Part shown: positions 28,938 to 37,231 of the stretch, one piece after another
Position numbering within the stretch: the stretch's first letter is position 1
How the letters are laid out: the number at the start of each line of letters is the position of its first letter
Source: Rhizobium sp.
GTDB lineage: Bacteria; Pseudomonadota; Alphaproteobacteria; Rhizobiales; Rhizobiaceae
Reading direction: 5' to 3'
Length of the DNA: 64,000 nucleotides
Assembly (NCBI GenBank): GCA_019739215.1
Contig: JAHHDR010000022.1
Location: 1-64,000, forward strand
The notes under the pieces: model-generated
Database searches by the model: none
What the model was told of the DNA's origin: nothing
Seen by the model: the letters and a program-made list of their open reading frames with translations, nothing else
Position numbers and translations under genes: made by a program

Positions 28938-29935
28938 CACGCCGCCTTGCGGACGATCGTCTCGAGCCCGGCAAAGAGTTCGATGGATTTCAGTCGCGCG
29001 TCGAGATCGGCGATCGGCATGGAGATGATCAGTTCGTCGATGGCGGTGACGCGGATGAATTCGGACAGGTCGCGCTCCGCGGTCCTCGGCGAGCCGACGA
29101 TCGCATATTGCAACGTGTGCTCGACATTGTAGCGCTCCGCTTCCGTCCAGTGCTCGTCCATGTTCCTGACCGGCAGGGGAAAATAGCCCCGCGTGTTGCG
29201 GCGCAGGTTGATGAACTGGAGCTGTGCCGAGGTGAAGTGGTGTTTCGCCTCTTCATCGGTATCCGCCACGACGCCCATGACCCCGGCCATCACATAGGGG
29301 CGGTCTAGCTGCGCCGACGGCTGGAAGCGCTCCCGGTAGATCGCGATCGCATCCATCAACGCGTCGGGCGCGAAATGCGAGGCGAAGGCGTAGGGCAGGC
29401 CGAGTGCCGCGGCGAGATGCGCCGAATAAAGGCTCGAGCCCAGCAGCCAGAGAGGGACGTTGGAGCCGATGCCAGGCATCGCCATCACCTGGCCATCGTC
29501 GCCGGCGCCGAACAGGCGCTGCAGTTCCAGTATATCGTTGGGGAAGGAATTGGCGCCGGCCTCGAGGTCGCGGCGCAAAGCCCGGGCCGTGCGCATGTCG
29601 GTTCCCGGCGCCCGGCCGAGTCCGAGTTCGACGCGACCGGGGAAGAGTGCGGCCAGTGTGCCGAATTGCTCGGCGATGACGAGGGGCGAATGGTTGGGCA
29701 GCATGATCCCGCCAGAGCCGATGCGGATGCGCGACGTCGCATGACCGACATGACCGATCAGGACCGCCGTGGCGGAACTCGCCACCGCAGGCATGCCGTG
29801 ATGCTCCGCCAGCCAGTAGCGGTGATAGCCGGCGCGTTCGGCCGCCTGCGCCATCAGAGCGGTGTTGCGGAAGCTTTCTTCCACGGTGCCTCCTTCGACA
29901 ACCTGGGAGAGATCGAGGATCGAAAAGGGAATCAT
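28937..29935 (-). CDS. LLM-class flavin-dependent oxidoreductase (arm 2 copy)
   Basis: Exact mirror of 2114-3112, 332 residues, intact. Confidence 0.88.
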   Translation of the reverse strand: MIPFSILDLSQVVEGGTVEESFRNTALMAQAAERAGYHRYWLAEHHGMPAVASSATAVLIGHVGHATSRIRIGSGGIMLPNHSPLVIAEQFGTLAALFPGRVELGLGRAPGTDMRTARALRRDLEAGANSFPNDILELQRLFGAGDDGQVMAMPGIGSNVPLWLLGSSLYSAHLAAALGLPYAFASHFAPDALMDAIAIYRERFQPSAQLDRPYVMAGVMGVVADTDEEAKHHFTSAQLQFINLRRNTRGYFPLPVRNMDEHWTEAERYNVEHTLQYAIVGSPRTAERDLSEFIRVTAIDELIISMPIADLDARLKSIELFAGLETIVRKAA

Positions 29936-30106
29936 GCCGGCATCCTTCCACGCGTTCACGCCGCAAAGTTGGTGGCTTTCGCGATGTGAATCAAGTGTTG
30001 CCGGCAACCTAAATCGATCAAACGACCATCCGGGGCTTCGGGGCAGATGGCGGCTATGTCGATCCCGGCGATAGCCGGCCGACGAACGGAACCCTATAAC
30101 GGGGGC

Positions 30107-30619
30107 ATGACCAACCTGATTCGCATCATCGGCATCGATCCCGGACTTCGCCGCACCGGTTGGGGTGTCATCGAAACGCTCGGCAATTCCTTGCGCTTCG
30201 TCGCGTCGGGCACCGTCACCTCGGATGACAAGGCCGATCTGGCATCGCGGCTCTGCCAGTTGCATGACGGGCTCGCGGAGGTGCTGCATCTGCACAGGCC
30301 GGACGAGGCGGCTGTCGAGCAGACCTTCGTCAACAAGGATGCCGTCGCCACGCTCAAGCTCGGGCAGGCGCGAGGGATCGCGATGCTGGTGCCCGCGCGC
30401 GCGGGGCTGCATGTGTCCGAATATGCGCCGAACGCGGTGAAAAAGGCGGTGATCGGAGTCGGCCATGGCGAAAAGCAGCAGATCCACATGATGCTGAAGG
30501 TGCTCATGCCGAAGGCAGTTTTTCAGGGTAATGACGCCGCCGACGCGCTCGCCATCGCCATCTGCCATGCTCATCACATGGGCGGCGCAAGAGCACGGCT
30601 AAAGCTGGCGTCGGCGTAG
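30107..30619 (+). CDS. ruvC: RuvC resolvase (arm 2 copy)
   Basis: Exact mirror of 1430-1942. In this arm it is followed by the complete series TA1, ruvA, TA2 and ruvB on one strand. Confidence 0.95.
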   Translation: MTNLIRIIGIDPGLRRTGWGVIETLGNSLRFVASGTVTSDDKADLASRLCQLHDGLAEVLHLHRPDEAAVEQTFVNKDAVATLKLGQARGIAMLVPARAGLHVSEYAPNAVKKAVIGVGHGEKQQIHMMLKVLMPKAVFQGNDAADALAIAICHAHHMGGARARLKLASA

Positions 30620-30625
30620 TTTGTT

Positions 30626-30663
30626 CTTGACTTGTTCTATAAGTAAGGATATTTCTTACTTAT
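30626..30663 (+). promoter_or_regulatory. Promoter and operator of the first toxin-antitoxin pair (arm 2 copy)
   Basis: CTTGAC (30626-30631), 17 bases, ATATTT (30649-30654): a good rhizobial sigma-70 promoter starting seven bases after the ruvC stop. It is covered by the perfect inverted repeat ATAAGTAAG-N7-CTTACTTAT (30639-30663), a natural operator for the AbrB-type antitoxin encoded 17 bases later. Confidence 0.62.
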
Positions 30664-30679
30664 CGATAAGGTGGAGAAG

Positions 30680-30931
30680 ATGCGCGTCACATCCAAGGGT
30701 CAAGTCACCATACCACGCGACATGCGCGAACTTGCCGGCATCAAGCCGAACAGCGAGGTTCTGTTTTCGATCGAGGGTGGAAAGCTCACGGTTGTGCCCA
30801 AACACGAGTCTGGCGCTGTGGAAGAAAAGGCGCGACTGGAAAGGTTTCTGGAGACGCTCGATCGCCTCGAAGGCACGGGTGACCAGGACGTCGATGCCGC
30901 CACACTGATGTCGATGACGCGGGATCGTTGA
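30680..30931 (+). CDS. AbrB/MazE-type antitoxin (arm 2 copy)
   Basis: Exact mirror of 1118-1369, 83 residues. Confidence 0.85.
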   Translation: MRVTSKGQVTIPRDMRELAGIKPNSEVLFSIEGGKLTVVPKHESGAVEEKARLERFLETLDRLEGTGDQDVDAATLMSMTRDR

Positions 30932-31345
30932 GTGGCAACGCTTGTGGACACCAATGTGCTGGTCGATGTCGCGGTTCGTGACCCTGATTGGCTGCACTGG
31001 TCTCGTTCCGCCCTCACCAAGGCTGAGAAGACCGGTCCACTCGTTATCAATCCCGTCATTTTTGCAGAATTTTCGGTTCGCTATGACAGCCTGGAGGATG
31101 TGGAAGCGTTGTTGCCTGCGGACCAGTTTGCACGCGAGGGGCTTCCCTGGTCCGCGGCCTTCGCTGCAGGGGTTGCATTCCGCCACTACCGAAGGGCAGG
31201 GGGAGGACGCGAGCGAGTGCTGCCTGATTTCCTGATAGGTGCGCACGCTGTCATCCGCGATCACGCGATCCTGACGCGTGATCCGAAGGGCTATCGGAGC
31301 TATTTCCCCGGCGTTCGCCTGATCACCCCCGAAACCCATCCCTGA
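30932..31345 (+). CDS. PIN-domain toxin, VapC-like (arm 2 copy)
   Basis: Exact mirror of 704-1117; GTG start abutting the antitoxin stop. Stop is 27 bases before ruvA. Confidence 0.85.
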   Translation: MATLVDTNVLVDVAVRDPDWLHWSRSALTKAEKTGPLVINPVIFAEFSVRYDSLEDVEALLPADQFAREGLPWSAAFAAGVAFRHYRRAGGGRERVLPDFLIGAHAVIRDHAILTRDPKGYRSYFPGVRLITPETHP

Positions 31346-31372
31346 AGGCACCTCCATGTTCGGAACACGCAT

Positions 31373-31988
31373 ATGATCGGCAAGCTCAAGGGGACGATCG
31401 AGGAAATCGGGGAGGACCACGTTCTCGTCGACGTGCATGGCGTCTGCTATGTCGCCTTCTGCTCGGCGCGGACGCTGTCGCGCATCGGCTCGGCCGGCGA
31501 GGCGGTGGTGCTGTTCATCGAAAACCTATGTGCGCGAAGACCAGCTGAAGCTCTTCGGCTTCATGACGGCGCTGGAGCGCGAGTGGTTTCGGCTGCTGCA
31601 GATCGTCCAGGGTGTCGGCTCGAAAGTGGCGCTGGCCATTCTCTCGACCCTGACGCCCTCGGAACTCGCCAACGCCATCGCCCTGCAGGACAAGACCGCC
31701 ATCTCGCGCGCACCCGGCGTCGGGCCCAAGGTCGCCGTGCGCATCCTGACCGAACTCAAGGCCAAGGCGCCGGCCTTCGCCGGGGAGTCGATCAATATCG
31801 GGCTCAAGCAGGAACTGGGCGAGGGCGTGGCCGCAGCACCGATCTCGGATGCGGTCTCGGCGCTGACCAATCTCGGTTACTCGCGCGACCAGGCCGCGAA
31901 CGCGGTGGCGGCTGCGCTCAGGTCCGCCGGCGAGGGCGCCGACAGCGCCCGGCTGATCAGGCTTGGATTGAAGGAACTGGCGCGGTGA
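31373..31988 (+). CDS. ruvA: RuvA (frameshifted; arm 2 copy)
   Basis: Same extra A as the first copy, in the AAAA run at 31521-31524. The C-terminal frame ends at 31988 with [12 protein letters not shown]. Followed 70 bases later by the second toxin-antitoxin pair. Confidence 0.9.
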
Positions 31989-31992
31989 ATCC

Positions 31993-32034
31993 TTGAAATT
32001 TAGTTTTCGCCTTACTAGAATGAGATTTGTAAGG
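31993..32034 (+). promoter_or_regulatory. Probable promoter and dyad of the second toxin-antitoxin pair
   Basis: TTGAAA (31993-31998), 17 bases, TAGAAT (32016-32021), starting five bases after the ruvA stop. An inverted repeat CCTTAC-N13-GTAAGG (32010-32034) overlaps the -10 region, as expected for an autorepressed antitoxin promoter. The stretch is visibly more AT-rich than the flanking genes. Its mirror is at positions 15-56. Confidence 0.55.
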
Positions 32035-32058
32035 AAGTGTGTCGGGAATCCATAATCC

Positions 32059-32367
32059 ATGACGGTAGTTTTTGGAACGCTTACGTCGAAGGGGCAGACT
32101 ACCGTGCCTGCAGAAGTGCGCGACTTGCTCAACCTTCGGCAAGGGGATCGAATTCGATATGTGATCAGTGGCGATCGGGTTTACATCCGTGTCAAGAACA
32201 AAAGTGTCGAGGATTTGGCAGGGCTGCTGCACGACAAGACCCGCACGCCGGTTTCAGTCGAAGAAATGGACGAGGCGATTGGCGAATACCTCGCCGAGGA
32301 TGACAAGAGAATCACTGATGATTGGCATCGACACCAACGTTCTTCTAAGATTCATTCTGGCGGATGA
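32059..32367 (+). CDS. AbrB-type antitoxin of the second pair
   Basis: 102 residues beginning MTVVFGTLTSKGQTTVPAEVRDLLNL, a clear AbrB/SpoVT DNA-binding motif, followed by an acidic helical tail (VSVEEMDEAIGEYLAEDD). It is unlike the first antitoxin in sequence, so the two pairs are not recent duplicates. The C terminus overlaps the toxin start by 50 bases and ends in a basic stretch (WHRHQRSSK) that looks unlike an antitoxin tail; a one-base error near 32310 would end it around the toxin ATG. Confidence 0.82.
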   Translation: MTVVFGTLTSKGQTTVPAEVRDLLNLRQGDRIRYVISGDRVYIRVKNKSVEDLAGLLHDKTRTPVSVEEMDEAIGEYLAEDDKRITDDWHRHQRSSKIHSGG

Positions 32368-32716
32368 TGCAGAACAACTGGATAGCGCCCGAGCATTTCT
32401 GACCGCCCGATCGGCGGATGATCCTGCCTTCGTGTCGTTGATGGTTTTGGCAGAGACCTATTGGGTGCTTAGGCGGCGTTATAAGATTGCCAATGAGGTC
32501 GTCGTGCAAACGTTCAGGCAGCTCCTCGATTCCCAGGAGCTGATGTTCGAAGATGAGTCCTTCCTCGAAAGCCTGCTCATTGACGAATACATCATGAGCG
32601 CCGACTTATCTGATCACTTCATTGCGCGCATTGCCCTGAACGCCGGTTGTCAGAAGACTGTTACTTTCGACATCAATGCCGCCAAGTCTGTCCCCGGAAT
32701 GGAATTGCTGCAATGA
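32318..32716 (+). CDS. PIN-domain toxin of the second pair
   Basis: 132-residue PIN-domain protein: [17 protein letters not shown] gives the first acidic residue (Asp5), [12 protein letters not shown] the glutamate, and [29 protein letters not shown] the C-terminal aspartates. Probably a VapC-type RNase neutralised by the preceding antitoxin. Its stop codon overlaps the ruvB start as ATGA, so ruvB translation may be coupled to the toxin reading frame, an unusual position for a toxin gene. Confidence 0.85.
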   Translation: MIGIDTNVLLRFILADDAEQLDSARAFLTARSADDPAFVSLMVLAETYWVLRRRYKIANEVVVQTFRQLLDSQELMFEDESFLESLLIDEYIMSADLSDHFIARIALNAGCQKTVTFDINAAKSVPGMELLQ

Positions 32717-33753
32717 CTGGCCCGAATGCACTCCTGACGCCCGACCGGCGCGGCGACGATGTCGATACGGCGCTCAGGCCGCAATCGCTGGACGAATTTA
32801 CCGGCCAGGCGGAGGCGCGGGCCAATCTCAAGATCTTCATCGAGGCAGCGAAGAACCGCGGCGAGGCGCTCGATCATGTGCTGTTCGTCGGGCCGCCGGG
32901 ACTTGGCAAGACGACGCTCGCACAGATCATGGCCAAGGAACTGGGCGTCAATTTTCGCTCGACGTCCGGGCCGGTGATCGCCAAGGCCGGCGACCTCGCG
33001 GCCCTGCTGACCAATCTTGAGGAGCGCGACGTGCTCTTTATCGACGAGATCCATCGCCTCAATCCGGCTGTCGAGGAAATCCTCTATCCGGCGATGGAGG
33101 ATTTTCAGCTCGATCTTATCATCGGCGAGGGGCCGGCGGCGCGGTCGGTGAAGATCGACCTGTCGAAATTCACCCTTGTTGCAGCCACGACGCGTCTGGG
33201 CCTGCTCACCAATCCGCTGCGCGACCGTTTCGGCATTCCGGTGCGGCTCAATTTCTACACGATCGACGAACTCGAACTGATCGTCAGCCGCGGCGCGCGG
33301 CTTATGGGCCTGCCGATGACGCAGGACGGCGCGCGCGAGATCGCCCGTCGCGCACGGGGCACGCCCCGCATCGCCGGGCGCCTGCTGCGCCGGGTGCGGG
33401 ATTTCGCCGAGGTTGCCAAGGCCGTGGCGGTCGACCGGGAGGTTGCCGACAAGGCGCTGACGCGGCTCGACGTCGACCATATGGGTTTTGACCAGCTCGA
33501 TCGGCGCTACCTCACCATGATCGCGACGAGTTTCGGTGGAGGACCGGTCGGGATCGAGACGATATCCGCGGGTCTTTCCGAGCCGCGGGATGCGATCGAG
33601 GACATTATCGAGCCCTATCTGATCCAGCAGGGGTTCATCCAGCGCACGCCGCGCGGACGCGTGTTGACGGCGAATGCGTGGAAGCATCTCGGGCTCGATC
33701 CGCCGTCGAACATGACCATGGCGCAGATCGCGCTCTTCCAGGACGACGATTGA
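32713..33753 (+). CDS. ruvB: RuvB, Holliday junction branch migration ATPase
   Basis: Hexameric AAA+ helicase that drives branch migration with RuvA. 346 residues; the start [18 protein letters not shown] is typical of rhizobial RuvB. Walker [10 protein letters not shown], Walker [11 protein letters not shown], sensor I AATTRLG and the RDRFGI arginine finger region are intact, as is the C-terminal winged helix ([16 protein letters not shown]). The ATG overlaps the toxin stop. Intact, unlike ruvA. Regulation probably comes from the ruvC side or from the TA2 promoter. Confidence 0.97.
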   Translation: MTGPNALLTPDRRGDDVDTALRPQSLDEFTGQAEARANLKIFIEAAKNRGEALDHVLFVGPPGLGKTTLAQIMAKELGVNFRSTSGPVIAKAGDLAALLTNLEERDVLFIDEIHRLNPAVEEILYPAMEDFQLDLIIGEGPAARSVKIDLSKFTLVAATTRLGLLTNPLRDRFGIPVRLNFYTIDELELIVSRGARLMGLPMTQDGAREIARRARGTPRIAGRLLRRVRDFAEVAKAVAVDREVADKALTRLDVDHMGFDQLDRRYLTMIATSFGGGPVGIETISAGLSEPRDAIEDIIEPYLIQQGFIQRTPRGRVLTANAWKHLGLDPPSNMTMAQIALFQDDD

Positions 33754-33766
33754 CGGGTTTCCGCCG

Positions 33767-34271
33767 TCATGCATCCCTCGGTCCGGCCCGGCGCACGGCC
33801 CCGACGAGCTGCAGCAGGCCCGGCCCTCCGACAAGCAGGTAAATGCCGACAACCCAGCTCAGGACCGGCTGCAGAATCTGCGTGACAGGTATCGGCCCGG
33901 CGCCCGGTGACTGCCTGACGAAATGCCAGGCGGCGATGAACCCGATCGTATGGTTGAGCGCGAGATAGATGATGTAAGCGCCGGCCGCGCTGAAGGCGAT
34001 CGCCTGCAGTTGGGAAAGCGTCACCGGTCCCTCCGGCACGGTCTCCGAGGGTTTGGGCGCGAGGACGTCGACAATGGCGCCAGCGCCCCAGAAGATCAGC
34101 AGCGCCGGGATCAGCAGGAACGAGGTTATCGCCACCTGGGCCAGCGGCGTGCCGCCCGGTAGCCCGAAGCTGACCGCGGCCGCCAGCATGTAGCTGATGA
34201 TCTGAAACAGGATCATGACCCCGAAAAAGCCGAAGTACGACGATCAGTCCTGACCGAATGGACATTGTCAT
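33767..34271 (-). CDS. Predicted four-helix membrane protein (frameshifted)
   Basis: The N terminus MTMSIRSGLIVV is followed by a frame break near 34240, where one or two bases seem to be missing (GTCGTACTTCGGC). It then continues FGFFGVMILFQIISYMLAAAVSFGL and on to AVRRAGPRDA. About 168 residues with hydrophobic segments near the N terminus, 45-65, 85-105 and 130-150. AAGGAGG precedes the ATG. The position between ruvB and ybgC matches a rhizobial hypothetical protein of the DUF6163 type, but I cannot confirm the family. Convergent with ruvB. Confidence 0.65.
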
Positions 34272-34354
34272 ATCCTCCTTCTTGCAACTATAGCTGCCGT
34301 GACCGTCGGGCATGTCCCCGTCCCGATGCTCGCTCACAACTGTACGGCCTGGCC

Positions 34355-34786
34355 ATGACGAATATTCCCCTGTCCGGAACGCTGACTGCCGACGGCCACG
34401 TCCTGACGCAGCGCGTCTATTACGAAGACACCGACTTTTCCGGCGTGGTCTACCACGCGCGCTACCTGCATTTCATGGAGCGGGGGCGTACCGATTTCCT
34501 ACGCTGCCTGGGCGTCGAACAGGCCAGGCTCCATGCCGCGGAAGGCGAGGGGCTGGCCTTTGTCGTCCACCGGATGGAAATCGATTTCAAAGGCTCGGCG
34601 CGGATGGACGACATCCTGACGATCCTGACCACGAGCGAACGCGCCGCCGGCGCCAAGCTCGTGCTGGTGCAGGAGGTGCGCGTCGGCGAGCGGGTGCTGA
34701 TCGCCGCCCGGGTCGTGGTTGCCGTGGTCAACCGCGCGGGCCGACCGCGCCGGCTGCCCGCCGACCTAACCGCGAAATTCGGCTGA
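34355..34786 (+). CDS. ybgC: YbgC acyl-CoA thioesterase, Tol-Pal associated
   Basis: 143-residue hot-dog thioesterase. VYYEDTDFSGVVYHARYLHFMERGRTDFLR contains the catalytic Asp of the 4HBT family (YEDTDFSGVVYH). The enzyme hydrolyses short acyl-CoA or acyl-ACP and in many proteobacteria begins the tol-pal operon. Here no tolQ follows within the window, only small unrelated genes, so the usual ybgC-tolQ link is broken. Confidence 0.9.
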   Translation: MTNIPLSGTLTADGHVLTQRVYYEDTDFSGVVYHARYLHFMERGRTDFLRCLGVEQARLHAAEGEGLAFVVHRMEIDFKGSARMDDILTILTTSERAAGAKLVLVQEVRVGERVLIAARVVVAVVNRAGRPRRLPADLTAKFG

Positions 34787-34910
34787 ACCCATCCGTTTCC
34801 GAAACATTTCGCAACTGTCACCTTCGTAACAGCATTGACGTCCGAATGCTGCGACAACAGGGACAACGGAGAGCGAGTGCCCTCCGGAAACAGCGAGCGG
34901 AGGATTGGGC

Positions 34911-35138
34911 ATGCGCAAACTACTGGCCATCGGACTTGTGATCGGAACCGGCGCCGTCGGATTTGCAGCAGCGTCGCAGGCTGGCGTTTCGCTGCGCACC
35001 GCACAACCCCAGGCCTTTGATGGATCAAATGAGGCGATCGTCGGCAAGTTCGATGTGCCGACCTGCCGGATCGAGAAGACGCTGAAATATGACTTCAGCG
35101 GCAACCCCTACATGAAAAAAGTTCGCATCTGCGCCTAA
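34911..35138 (+). CDS. Small secreted protein, 75 aa
   Basis: Signal peptide MRKLLAIGLVIGTGAVGFAAASQAG, then about 50 residues with a Cys pair (TCRIEKTLKYDFSGNPYMKKVRICA). GGAGGA lies ahead of the ATG. Resembles short hypothetical periplasmic proteins of rhizobia; function unknown. Confidence 0.6.
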   Translation: MRKLLAIGLVIGTGAVGFAAASQAGVSLRTAQPQAFDGSNEAIVGKFDVPTCRIEKTLKYDFSGNPYMKKVRICA

Positions 35139-35167
35139 CCCCCGTTCGCCATAGGCGCAGATTGCCA

Positions 35168-35204
35168 TGAAGCCCGGTCCGCCGCCCTGCTGGACCGGGC
35201 TTCA
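35168..35204 (+). terminator. Hairpin after the 75-aa secreted protein gene
   Basis: TGAAGCCCGGTCC and GGACCGGGCTTCA form a 13-bp perfect stem with an 11-base loop, 29 bases after the stop. There is no T run, so it may act as a bidirectional processing signal or a weak terminator. Confidence 0.5.
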
Positions 35205-35270
35205 CCCATATGGGCTTGCCAATCGTCAAAGCCGGTGCTCTTCATGCCGTCCCACTAGGCAGGAATCACC

Positions 35271-35750
35271 ATGCTCAATCTCATTCTCATCGGCGCCCTG
35301 ATCGGCATCGGCGGTACAGTCGCCATGGATATCTGGGCCGTCGTGCTCTGGAAGTTCTTCGGCCAGAGCGCGCCGAACTGGGCACCCGTCGGCCGTTGGA
35401 CCTGGCACCTGCGCAACGGCACGGTGTTTCACGACAGCATCGGCAACGCATCGCGCTACGCGAACGAGCAGGCGCTCGGCTGGCTGTTTCACTATTTTGT
35501 CGGGATCGTCTATGGGATCGTGTTGGCGGTCGTCATGGGCGAGGCCTGGCTTGAAGCGCCGACATTCCTGCCGGCGTTCGTCTGGGGCATCGTCACCGTC
35601 GCTGCGGGATGGTTCCTGCTGCAACCCGGGCTCGGTATCGGCTGGGCGGCGTCGAAGACGCCCAATCCGACCAAGGTCCGGGCTATGAACCTCCTCGGCC
35701 ACACCGTGTTCGCGCTCGGCATGTGGGTGACGGCGCTCGTCCTTCGCTGA
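35271..35750 (+). CDS. DUF2938-type membrane protein
   Basis: 159 residues with four or so membrane segments (3-25, 65-85, 95-118, 138-157). The motif GGTVAMDIWAVVLWKFFGQSAPNWAPVGRWTWHLRNGTVFHDSI and GWLFHYFVGIVYG match the DUF2938 family. Function unknown. Stands alone. Confidence 0.75.
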   Translation: MLNLILIGALIGIGGTVAMDIWAVVLWKFFGQSAPNWAPVGRWTWHLRNGTVFHDSIGNASRYANEQALGWLFHYFVGIVYGIVLAVVMGEAWLEAPTFLPAFVWGIVTVAAGWFLLQPGLGIGWAASKTPNPTKVRAMNLLGHTVFALGMWVTALVLR

Positions 35751-35765
35751 GGACTGTCCGGGAGA

Positions 35766-36204
35766 TCAGATGTCGCCGAAATAGGCGGCCTGGTCTTCGA
35801 TGTCCTTGTAGACGAGACGCGCATTGGCGCTCTTCATCGTGTAGCCGACAACGCGGCAGCCGCCCTTCTCGCGAATGGGGGCAGCGCCCACCAGAACATA
35901 GCCCGGCACGGACGCGTCATAGCCGCCCGAGACACGATATGTCGCAAAGCCGCAGCCGCGCTTGTAGACATAGGCGACACCCTCGGCGGCACCGCGATAG
36001 TCTATCCGGCCGGCAAAAGACATCTGGACGCTTTTCGACGGCCAGCGAGCGCTTGGGAATCATGTAGCGGATCGTCTGCTCGCGATAGTCGGCAATCATG
36101 ATGGAGCCGTTGTGGTCGAGGACCTCAGCCTGCGGCAACGGCATGGCGAGTGCGGGGATGGCGGAAAGGGCGAGCGTGGAAACGGCGATGCGAAGAGATT
36201 TCAT
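35766..36204 (-). CDS. Secreted hypothetical protein (frameshifted)
   Basis: MKSLRIAVSTLALSAIPALAM is a signal peptide; the mature part reads to KRSLAVEKRPDV. There the frame breaks at about 36020 (GATGTCTTTTGCC). The rest, SFAGRIDYRGAAEGVAYVYKRGCGFATYRVSGGYD to DIEDQAAYFGDI, is in another frame. Repaired length is about 145 residues. Two conserved-looking cysteines. Family not recognised. Confidence 0.6.
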
Positions 36205-36369
36205 GTTGACCCCCTGTGATTGCAGAGCCAACAAAACACCACCCGACTTAATTGCGCGCTTAAGCGTATGATAAAAATTTGATCTTCTGCCGATCCAGTC
36301 GGACTTCGCCAGAATTTTTCGGGGGGAGGGAAGTTGCGATCCACGACAGCCGATGAGTACTTTTCGATC

Positions 36370-36530
36370 CCGGGTGCCTACAAACGTAGGTGGGCGCCGT
36401 GTGTCCCAGCCCACGGGCCGGAACAGGGACAGCTCCCTTTAGATCGAGTATGGCCCCCTGGAAATGTTGACCCTGTCGAGAGGCGCAGGACCGCACACCT
36501 CATATAGTGTCCTTTCGGCTCCACATGGAA
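36370..36530 (-). ncRNA. ssrS: Probable 6S RNA
   Basis: Non-coding stretch directly downstream of zapA on the same strand, the classic position of 6S RNA. ACAGGG and CCCTGT pair near the apical end, and GTGTG pairs with CACAC further out, giving a long interrupted hairpin with an open middle. CCTAC-GTTT-GTAGG forms a small 3' hairpin. The sequence agrees with my recollection of rhizobial 6S RNAs (GGGACACACGGCGCCCACC). Exact ends are not determined. 6S RNA binds sigma-70 RNA polymerase in stationary phase. The 5-FCL gene, its usual downstream neighbour, is elsewhere in this window. Confidence 0.6.
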
Positions 36531-36555
36531 GGGGCGGCCCACGAATGATATCGGT

Positions 36556-36927
36556 TCAGCCCGCGCCGGGCGCGTTGAGCTTTTCGGCGATGGAGCGCAC
36601 CTGGGAACTCAGTTCCGTCAGCATGCCGGCCAGCGCCTGGTCGCTCTTCTCCACCACGGAGGACTGCGTTTGTCCGCGATGCTGCCGCATCGCCTCCATC
36701 TCGCGCTCCAGTTCGCCGATCCGTCGATTTGCCTCGGACAGTTCGTCCATCACCATGATCGAGGCCATGACGGTGACGCGAAGATCGCCGATTTCGCCGA
36801 ACTGGCCCTTGAGGTGGCCGACATAGCGGTCGAATTTCTGCGCCAGGCCTTCGAGATGGGCTTCCTGCCCCTCCTCGCAGGCCATGCGATAGGCCTTGCC
36901 GTCGATCGTAACCACTACCTGCGCCAT
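36556..36927 (-). CDS. zapA: ZapA, FtsZ-ring stabiliser
   Basis: 123 residues from MAQVVVTIDGKAYRMACEEGQEAHL, the ZapA N-terminal signature. The C-terminal half is a coiled coil (ELSEANRRIGELEREMEAMRQ). Dimers and tetramers cross-link FtsZ filaments at division. The internal ATG at 36927 is chosen over an upstream one at 36963 that would overlap the preceding gene. Follows the DUF4164 gene on the same strand. Confidence 0.88.
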   Translation of the reverse strand: MAQVVVTIDGKAYRMACEEGQEAHLEGLAQKFDRYVGHLKGQFGEIGDLRVTVMASIMVMDELSEANRRIGELEREMEAMRQHRGQTQSSVVEKSDQALAGMLTELSSQVRSIAEKLNAPGAG

Positions 36928-36952
36928 CAAAACTACGCTTTCCGGACTGATT

Positions 36953-37231
36953 TCAGCGGTCAAGTACCGCGCGGATCGTTTCCATCGCCGTTACCAGGCG
37001 ACGGGAGACTTCGCGATTGACTTCCTCCAGCCGGTTCGCGCGGAATTCCGACTGGTCGAGTTCCTGTGCGAGGCGCGAACGGTCGGCATGCACACGATGG
37101 ATCTCCTGCTCCATTTCAACGGAGTCGCGCTCGCGTTCGAAACGCAGGTCGATCGCCCTGTCGAGCGCGCCCAATGCGTTGCGAAGTTCCTCGATCGCAG
37201 CCTTGACCGCCGTTCCTGCGGGCATCGTCAA
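36953..37231 (-). CDS. DUF4164 family coiled-coil protein
   Basis: 92 residues, almost entirely helical and charged (AAIEELRNALGALDRAIDLRFERERDSVEMEQEIHRVHADRSRLAQEL...), typical of the DUF4164 proteins that precede zapA in Rhizobiales. A division role is suggested only by the neighbourhood. Confidence 0.75.
   Translation of the reverse strand: MTMPAGTAVKAAIEELRNALGALDRAIDLRFERERDSVEMEQEIHRVHADRSRLAQELDQSEFRANRLEEVNREVSRRLVTAMETIRAVLDR

Larger units (their letters stand above)
1..32048. repeat. 16-kb inverted duplication (giant palindrome), probable assembly fold-back
   Basis: Bases 1-16006 are the reverse complement of 16021-32048. Coordinates pair as x + y = 32049 in the outer part, 32030 then 32028 inside the MotB/MotA-like genes, and 32027 at the centre. 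The 22-base drift comes from indels: 19 in the MotB-like gene, 2 in the MotA-like gene and 1 at the end of the DUF1036 gene. There is also a compensating pair in the alpha/beta hydrolase. Outside these spots I saw no substitutions except one next to the loop. The left end coincides with the window edge, so the true length of the palindrome is unknown. Duplicated single-copy housekeeping genes and indel-type divergence point to an artefact. Confidence 0.97.

Noticed and set aside
1..32048. Hairpin (covalently closed) telomere of a linear replicon as cause of the palindrome
   Set aside because: The centre is asymmetric by about 20 bases and lies inside a conserved gene, and no protelomerase-type palindrome is present.
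31515..32132. 205-residue minus-strand frame over ruvA and TA2
   Set aside because: Antisense to ruvA with no family signal; the plus strand has recognised genes and a promoter.
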